Positions 39,327 through 43,012 of a stretch of 43,012 nt of DNA are shown here, piece by piece. Position numbers and translations under genes: made by a program. This DNA is from Clostridia bacterium (GTDB lineage Bacteria > Bacillota > Clostridia > Oscillospirales > JAAYXM01): positions 1-43,012 of the forward strand of contig JAFYQP010000043.1 of assembly GCA_017559855.1 (NCBI GenBank), in the 5' to 3' direction. How positions within the stretch are numbered: position 1 is the first letter of the stretch; each line of letters starts with the position of its first letter. Below the pieces are notes generated by a model. That model saw nothing but the letters and a program-made list of their open reading frames with translations. It had not been told where the DNA came from and ran no database searches.

Positions 39327-40931
39327 TTAGTCAACAATAGAATTTGCAATATTGGTTGCGTGGTCACCTACACGCTCAAGATTTGACGCAAGATCGGTGA
39401 AAATCATACCCATACGGGGGGTGCAATGATTCTTTTTAAGACGCTCAATGTGACCGTTTGCAAGAACTTTTTCCATTTCGTCAATCTTCTGCTCAAGAGG
39501 ATAAATACCCTCTAAAAGTGCGGGGTCGCGTGTGCGGAACGCTTCCATTGCAAGTTCCAGAATTGCCTTAACACTCTCGTACATTTCTCTTATCTCCGCA
39601 ACACCGTCTTCGGTAAGTTGTGAGTTACGCTCGATAATAAGTTTTAAGTAGTCGTTAATGTTGATTGCGTGGTCGCCTACACGCTCGATATCATTTACAA
39701 CGTGGTAGAAACCGCTGACAATAATCGTCTCGTGTTCGCTTAATTGATATTGGTTGAGTTTTACGAGGTAAGTTGTAATTTCATGCTCTAAGAAGTTGAT
39801 TGCCGCTTCGCGGTCTTCAATTTCCTCGATTTTGCTTTCGTCTTTATTGGTAAACGCTTCAACCGCACAGGTTAGGTTTTCGATTGCAAGGCAGCCCATA
39901 CGGTCAATTTCCTTTGCAAGTTGTCCTACCGCAATGTTAGGAGTGCTTAAAATACGCTCGTCAATAAAGTGGAGACTCATCAACTCGCTATTCTTATCTT
40001 CACCCGGTACGATGAGGGTTGAAAGTTTAACGATATACTTTGTAAACGGCAAGAAGATGATTGTACCGAATACGTTGAATATAGTATGCATTGCGGCAAT
40101 CTGCATCATAGGATTGTTCGCAAAAGCATTTTTGACAATTGACACAAGGGGAATAAACTGAATTAAAATGCCGAATATCGCTGTATCCATAACCTTCATT
40201 GAAAGGTGCATAATAGCGGTACGACGTGCATTTTTCTTAGTATTTATAGAGGAGATAAGGGCGGTGATACAAGTACCGATATTCATACCCATAAGGATAT
40301 AAACCGCACTGTCAAGACCGACAAGTCCGCCGGCTGCAAATACCTGAAGAATACCGATGGATGCGGAAGAACTCTGAACTGCCGCAGTGAAGATAGCACC
40401 TGCAATAATCGCAAGAATCGGGTTTGACATACCGATCATAAACTTCTGGAAACCTTCGATCTCCGCAAGAGGCTTTAAGTTGTCGCCAAGTAAGGAAAGA
40501 CCTACGAAAAGAATACCGAAACCGAAAACAACCTCGGCAATCTGTGACATTCTCTTTTTCTTGCTCATGGAGCAAATTACACCGATTACGATGAGAATGG
40601 GGGCATATTCCATAATATCAAGTGCGATAATGCCCGATGTAATTGTGGTACCGATGTTTGCGCCAAGGATAATGGGTACCGCCTGGAAGAGGTCCATAAG
40701 TCCTGCATTAACAAAGCCGACAACCATAACGGTTGTTGCAGAACTTGACTGTATAATTGCGGTAAAAAGTGCACCTATAAGAACACCGATGATCTTATTT
40801 TTTGTAATTTTTTCAAACAGGGTTTTGAGCTTACCACCTGCTACACGCTCAAGGCCATCGCTCATCATTTTCATTCCGTAAAGGAACATTCCCAGGCCGC
40901 CAAGCGCCATTAAGATATTTGCCAGTTCCAT
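39327..40931 (-). CDS. Na+/phosphate cotransporter family protein with C-terminal PhoU-like domain
   Basis: The 534-residue protein starts ANILMALGGLGMFLYGMKMMSDGLE. Its membrane part has two inverted QSSSATT-type repeats: FTAIIQSSSATTVMVVGFVNAG (about 57-78) and FTAAVQSSSASIGILQVFA (about 181-199). These are the Na/Pi cotransporter (NptA/YjbB) hallmark. Residues about 335-534 form a helical PhoU-like region (YHVVNDIERVGDHAININ and SNLERVGDHATNIANS). It may import or export phosphate. It heads the minus-strand run through azlC, azlD, the FkbM gene and the mutase. ACGGAGGTAAAGT precedes the ATG. Confidence 0.92.
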   Translation of the reverse strand: MELANILMALGGLGMFLYGMKMMSDGLERVAGGKLKTLFEKITKNKIIGVLIGALFTAIIQSSSATTVMVVGFVNAGLMDLFQAVPIILGANIGTTITSGIIALDIMEYAPILIVIGVICSMSKKKRMSQIAEVVFGFGILFVGLSLLGDNLKPLAEIEGFQKFMIGMSNPILAIIAGAIFTAAVQSSSASIGILQVFAAGGLVGLDSAVYILMGMNIGTCITALISSINTKKNARRTAIMHLSMKVMDTAIFGILIQFIPLVSIVKNAFANNPMMQIAAMHTIFNVFGTIIFLPFTKYIVKLSTLIVPGEDKNSELMSLHFIDERILSTPNIAVGQLAKEIDRMGCLAIENLTCAVEAFTNKDESKIEEIEDREAAINFLEHEITTYLVKLNQYQLSEHETIIVSGFYHVVNDIERVGDHAININDYLKLIIERNSQLTEDGVAEIREMYESVKAILELAMEAFRTRDPALLEGIYPLEQKIDEMEKVLANGHIERLKKNHCTPRMGMIFTDLASNLERVGDHATNIANSIVD

Positions 40932-41045
40932 ACTTTACCTCCGTATTTTTCTATACAAATTCAAATCTTTCACAAGTACCATTTTACATTGATTTTTTAC
41001 AGTTGTAAAGACATTTTTCACCATAAATCCAAAATATTTAACCCC

Positions 41046-41074
41046 TTGCAAAACCGTGTGAAATATTGTATTAT
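41046..41074 (+). promoter_or_regulatory. promoter of wecB
   Basis: TTGCAA (41046-41051) and TATTAT (41069-41074) are separated by 17 bp. Confidence 0.7.
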
Positions 41075-41105
41075 ATACCTATAATTATATTTGGTGGTGT
41101 TACAT

Positions 41106-42254
41106 TTGAAAAAGATAAAGGTAATGACCGTTTTCGGCACACGTCCTGAGGCGATTAAGATGGCGCCTCTCGTCCTTGAACTTTCCCGTCATCCGGAGAT
41201 CGAGCCGATTTGTTGCGTAACCGCACAACATCGTGAAATGCTTGATTCTGTCCTTGATATATTTAAAATCAAGCCGGATTACGACCTTAATATTATGGCT
41301 CCACGCCAGACTCTTGCAAGTATTACAACCAAGATTTTAAATGGTCTTGACGGCGTACTTGACGAGGCAAAACCGGATATTGTTCTCGTTCACGGCGATA
41401 CTTCTACTACTTTTGCAAGTTCCCTTTGTGCATTCTATCATGGTATTTCGGTTGGTCACGTTGAAGCGGGACTTCGCTCCTTCGATAAATATTCTCCCTT
41501 CCCTGAAGAGATTAATCGAAAACTTACCGGTAATATCGCAGACCTCCACTTCTGCCCTACAATCAATAATGCAAACAACTTAAAACGTGAAAGTATTGAC
41601 GGTGAAGTATTTATTACCGGCAACACGGTTATCGACGCACTTAAGACAACCGTAAAGGATAATTACACTTTCCATTCCGAGGCACTTGCGGATATCGATT
41701 TTGACTCTTATCGCACAATTCTCCTTACTGCACACAGAAGAGAGAATTACGGTGAGCCTATGGAAAATATTATGAATGCGGTTAAAACCATTGTGGAAAC
41801 TCATCCCGACTGTCAGGTAATCTATCCCGTGCATCTCTCCCCTGCCGTTCGCGATACGGTTTTCCCCATATTATCAGGTGTTGACCGTGTGCATCTTATC
41901 GATCCTATCGACGTTGACGATATGCACAACCTTATGGCACGAAGCCACCTTATCTTAACCGACTCCGGCGGTCTCCAGGAGGAGGCTCCGTCTCTCGGCA
42001 AACCGGTTCTCGTCCTCAGATGTGAAACCGAACGACCTGAGGCGGTTGATGCGGGCACTGTTAAAATTGCAGGCGTTAAGTATGACGATATCGTTGCACT
42101 TACAAACGAACTTTTAGATAACGATGAAGCATATGACGAAATGGCCCATGCGGTTAACCCCTATGGTGACGGCAACGCTTCTGCTCGTATTGCTCAGGCA
42201 ATTATCTGGAAATTTAACGGCACTTGCGACAGACCGGAAAATTTTAACGCATAA
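41106..42254 (+). CDS. wecB: UDP-N-acetylglucosamine 2-epimerase (non-hydrolysing)
   Basis: The enzyme interconverts UDP-GlcNAc and UDP-ManNAc for surface glycans such as teichoic-acid linkage units. The 382-residue product shows KVMTVFGTRPEAIKMAPLV, VTAQHREMLDSVLDIF, VLVHGDTSTTFASSL, GHVEAGLRSFDKYSPFPEE, ITGNTVIDAL, LLTAHRRENYGEPM, and TDSGGLQEEAPSLGKPVLVLR. The TTG at 41106 is the likely start, with GGTGGTGTTACAT before it; GTG 41091 and ATG 41124 are alternatives. A gene for an anchored extracytoplasmic protein follows 24 bp later. Confidence 0.94.
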   Translation: MKKIKVMTVFGTRPEAIKMAPLVLELSRHPEIEPICCVTAQHREMLDSVLDIFKIKPDYDLNIMAPRQTLASITTKILNGLDGVLDEAKPDIVLVHGDTSTTFASSLCAFYHGISVGHVEAGLRSFDKYSPFPEEINRKLTGNIADLHFCPTINNANNLKRESIDGEVFITGNTVIDALKTTVKDNYTFHSEALADIDFDSYRTILLTAHRRENYGEPMENIMNAVKTIVETHPDCQVIYPVHLSPAVRDTVFPILSGVDRVHLIDPIDVDDMHNLMARSHLILTDSGGLQEEAPSLGKPVLVLRCETERPEAVDAGTVKIAGVKYDDIVALTNELLDNDEAYDEMAHAVNPYGDGNASARIAQAIIWKFNGTCDRPENFNA

Positions 42255-42278
42255 ATTTATGAGAGGAGAATCTGCCTT

Positions 42279-43010
42279 ATGCGAAAACCGCTTTCTTTTT
42301 CACTTGTGGCATTGATTGCGTTTTTTATGGTAATTGGCGTGATACTCCTCTTTTCTTTTGTCGGTTCATCTCACCAGACGCCGGATCTGCCGTCAATCCC
42401 CGATGACCGTGAGGAGTCCGGTGACACGCTCGACTATTCCCGTGTTGAGATAAACAAATCCAACGTTTTAGACATCGTTTCGGCAATGCGTCGTCCCGAT
42501 GCGTATTACGTTGAAACAAAAAGCGAATCTTTCTTTGACGCTACCTCATCGGTTTCCCTTCGTCGCAGATGGGTGCGTGACGGAATATCACGAATTGATA
42601 TTTTAAACACCGGCGGTGCGGTCACAATGAGCACGATATACACCGACAGTACCGTATATTATTGGACACCGGGTTCTAACCGTGTTCTCACAATGTCACG
42701 AGGTAATTTTACCGCAAATGACGAGCAGATGATAATGGACTATAACTCCCTTTTGAAGTTACCTAAAGACAGCATCATCGATGCAAAACTCTCTCGAATA
42801 AGCGGTGAGCAGTGCATATATGCGGAGGCTAAAAACTCCTTCGGCTATATCGAAAAGTATTGGATTTCTACACAAACCGGACTTCTTATTTCGGGCCAGA
42901 CATTAAAGGACAACAAGGTTATATACTCTGTATCACTAATTGACCTTGACCTTACCCGCCCGGATGACTACGAATTCACACTTCCCAACAGAACGGTTAT
43001 AACAAAATAA
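42279..43010 (+). CDS. anchored extracytoplasmic protein, LolA/RseB-like fold suspected
   Basis: The 243-residue product has a basic start and one hydrophobic segment (LVALIAFFMVIGVILLFSFV, about 9-28), likely a signal anchor. An acidic Pro/Asp/Glu linker (about 33-50) leads into a beta-rich domain. Strand-like repeats such as YYVETKSESFF, LRRRWVRDGISRIDIL, TVYYWTPGSNRVLTM, EKYWISTQTGLLISGQT and the closing PDDYEFTLP resemble lipoprotein-carrier-like (LolA/RseB) folds. This is recognition by pattern only. There is no lipobox cysteine. It is cotranscribed with wecB. The stop is 2 bp from the window end, so the operon may continue. Confidence 0.7.
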   Translation: MRKPLSFSLVALIAFFMVIGVILLFSFVGSSHQTPDLPSIPDDREESGDTLDYSRVEINKSNVLDIVSAMRRPDAYYVETKSESFFDATSSVSLRRRWVRDGISRIDILNTGGAVTMSTIYTDSTVYYWTPGSNRVLTMSRGNFTANDEQMIMDYNSLLKLPKDSIIDAKLSRISGEQCIYAEAKNSFGYIEKYWISTQTGLLISGQTLKDNKVIYSVSLIDLDLTRPDDYEFTLPNRTVITK

Positions 43011-43012
43011 AA

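Noticed and set aside
40950-40975. Promoter for the Na/Pi cotransporter gene
   Set aside because: TATAGA is acceptable as a -10, but the only -35-like element (TTGTGA) is 14 bp away, which is too close.
1-43012. CRISPR arrays, transposases, phage genes, rRNA genes
   Set aside because: I saw no regularly spaced repeats, no recombinase or phage-like products, and no rRNA signatures.

Overview
The window looks like a chromosomal segment of an anaerobic, endospore-forming Clostridia bacterium, probably of the Oscillospirales/Ruminococcaceae kind. This is inferred from gene content and order, not from a database match. The evidence is an oxygen-independent class III ribonucleotide reductase with its radical-SAM activase, the sporulation genes spoIIE and gpr, the gene order rpsT/gpr, the Firmicutes-type rimP-nusA-ylxR-ylxQ-infB-rbfA-nrnA-truB-ribF operon, strong AGGAGG-type ribosome binding sites, and many TTGACA/TATAAT promoters with 16-17 bp spacers. 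Most of the segment is ordinary housekeeping sequence. No phage, transposase, integrase or CRISPR array is visible, and no gene-free stretch exceeds about 180 bp.

Layout. 1-3300: the 3' end of tadA, a terminator, and a minus-strand operon (dus, ybaK, and a 40-residue membrane peptide). Next come an ankyrin-like accessory gene flanked by elaborate inverted repeats and a tRNA-Ser(UGA). 3300-11100: a small membrane protein gene on the plus strand, then minus-strand genes glnA, gntP, nrdG, nrdD and trxB. nrdD has a redoxin domain fused to its C-terminus, a perfect 54-bp tandem duplication inside that domain, and an NrdR-type operator at its promoter. 11100-12600: a DUF4430 lipoprotein overlapping an ECF-transporter S component, then mscL. 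12600-16100: gpr, spoIIE and a small membrane protein gene, all minus strand. 16100-19450: rpsT on plus, then the serC-serA serine biosynthesis operon and a conserved hypothetical gene on minus.

19500-23340: a cell-wall operon on plus (ddl, murI, a DUF1934 gene, and an S41 protease with a peptidoglycan-binding domain). 23360-31100: the nine-gene rimP-to-ribF operon on plus, with a leader hairpin and a hairpin between rbfA and nrnA. 31100-35820: a PfkB-family kinase (minus) divergent from a YibE/F membrane protein, then an AI-2E-family permease with a diacylglycerol-kinase-like lipid kinase. 35820-40940: a tightly packed minus-strand run, Na/Pi cotransporter - azlC - azlD - FkbM methyltransferase - phosphohexomutase. 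41040-43012: a UDP-GlcNAc 2-epimerase and an anchored extracytoplasmic protein on plus.

The most unusual region is nrdG-nrdD-trxB. Gene order and fusion suggest a self-contained electron path from thioredoxin reductase through the fused redoxin to the class III reductase active site, in place of formate. Second-tier points are the DUF4430/ECF pair (a possible corrinoid or other vitamin uptake module), the interlocked inverted repeats beside the ankyrin-like gene, and the structured intergenic segment after tadA. All functional statements rest on motif recognition by eye; no search or folding program was run.
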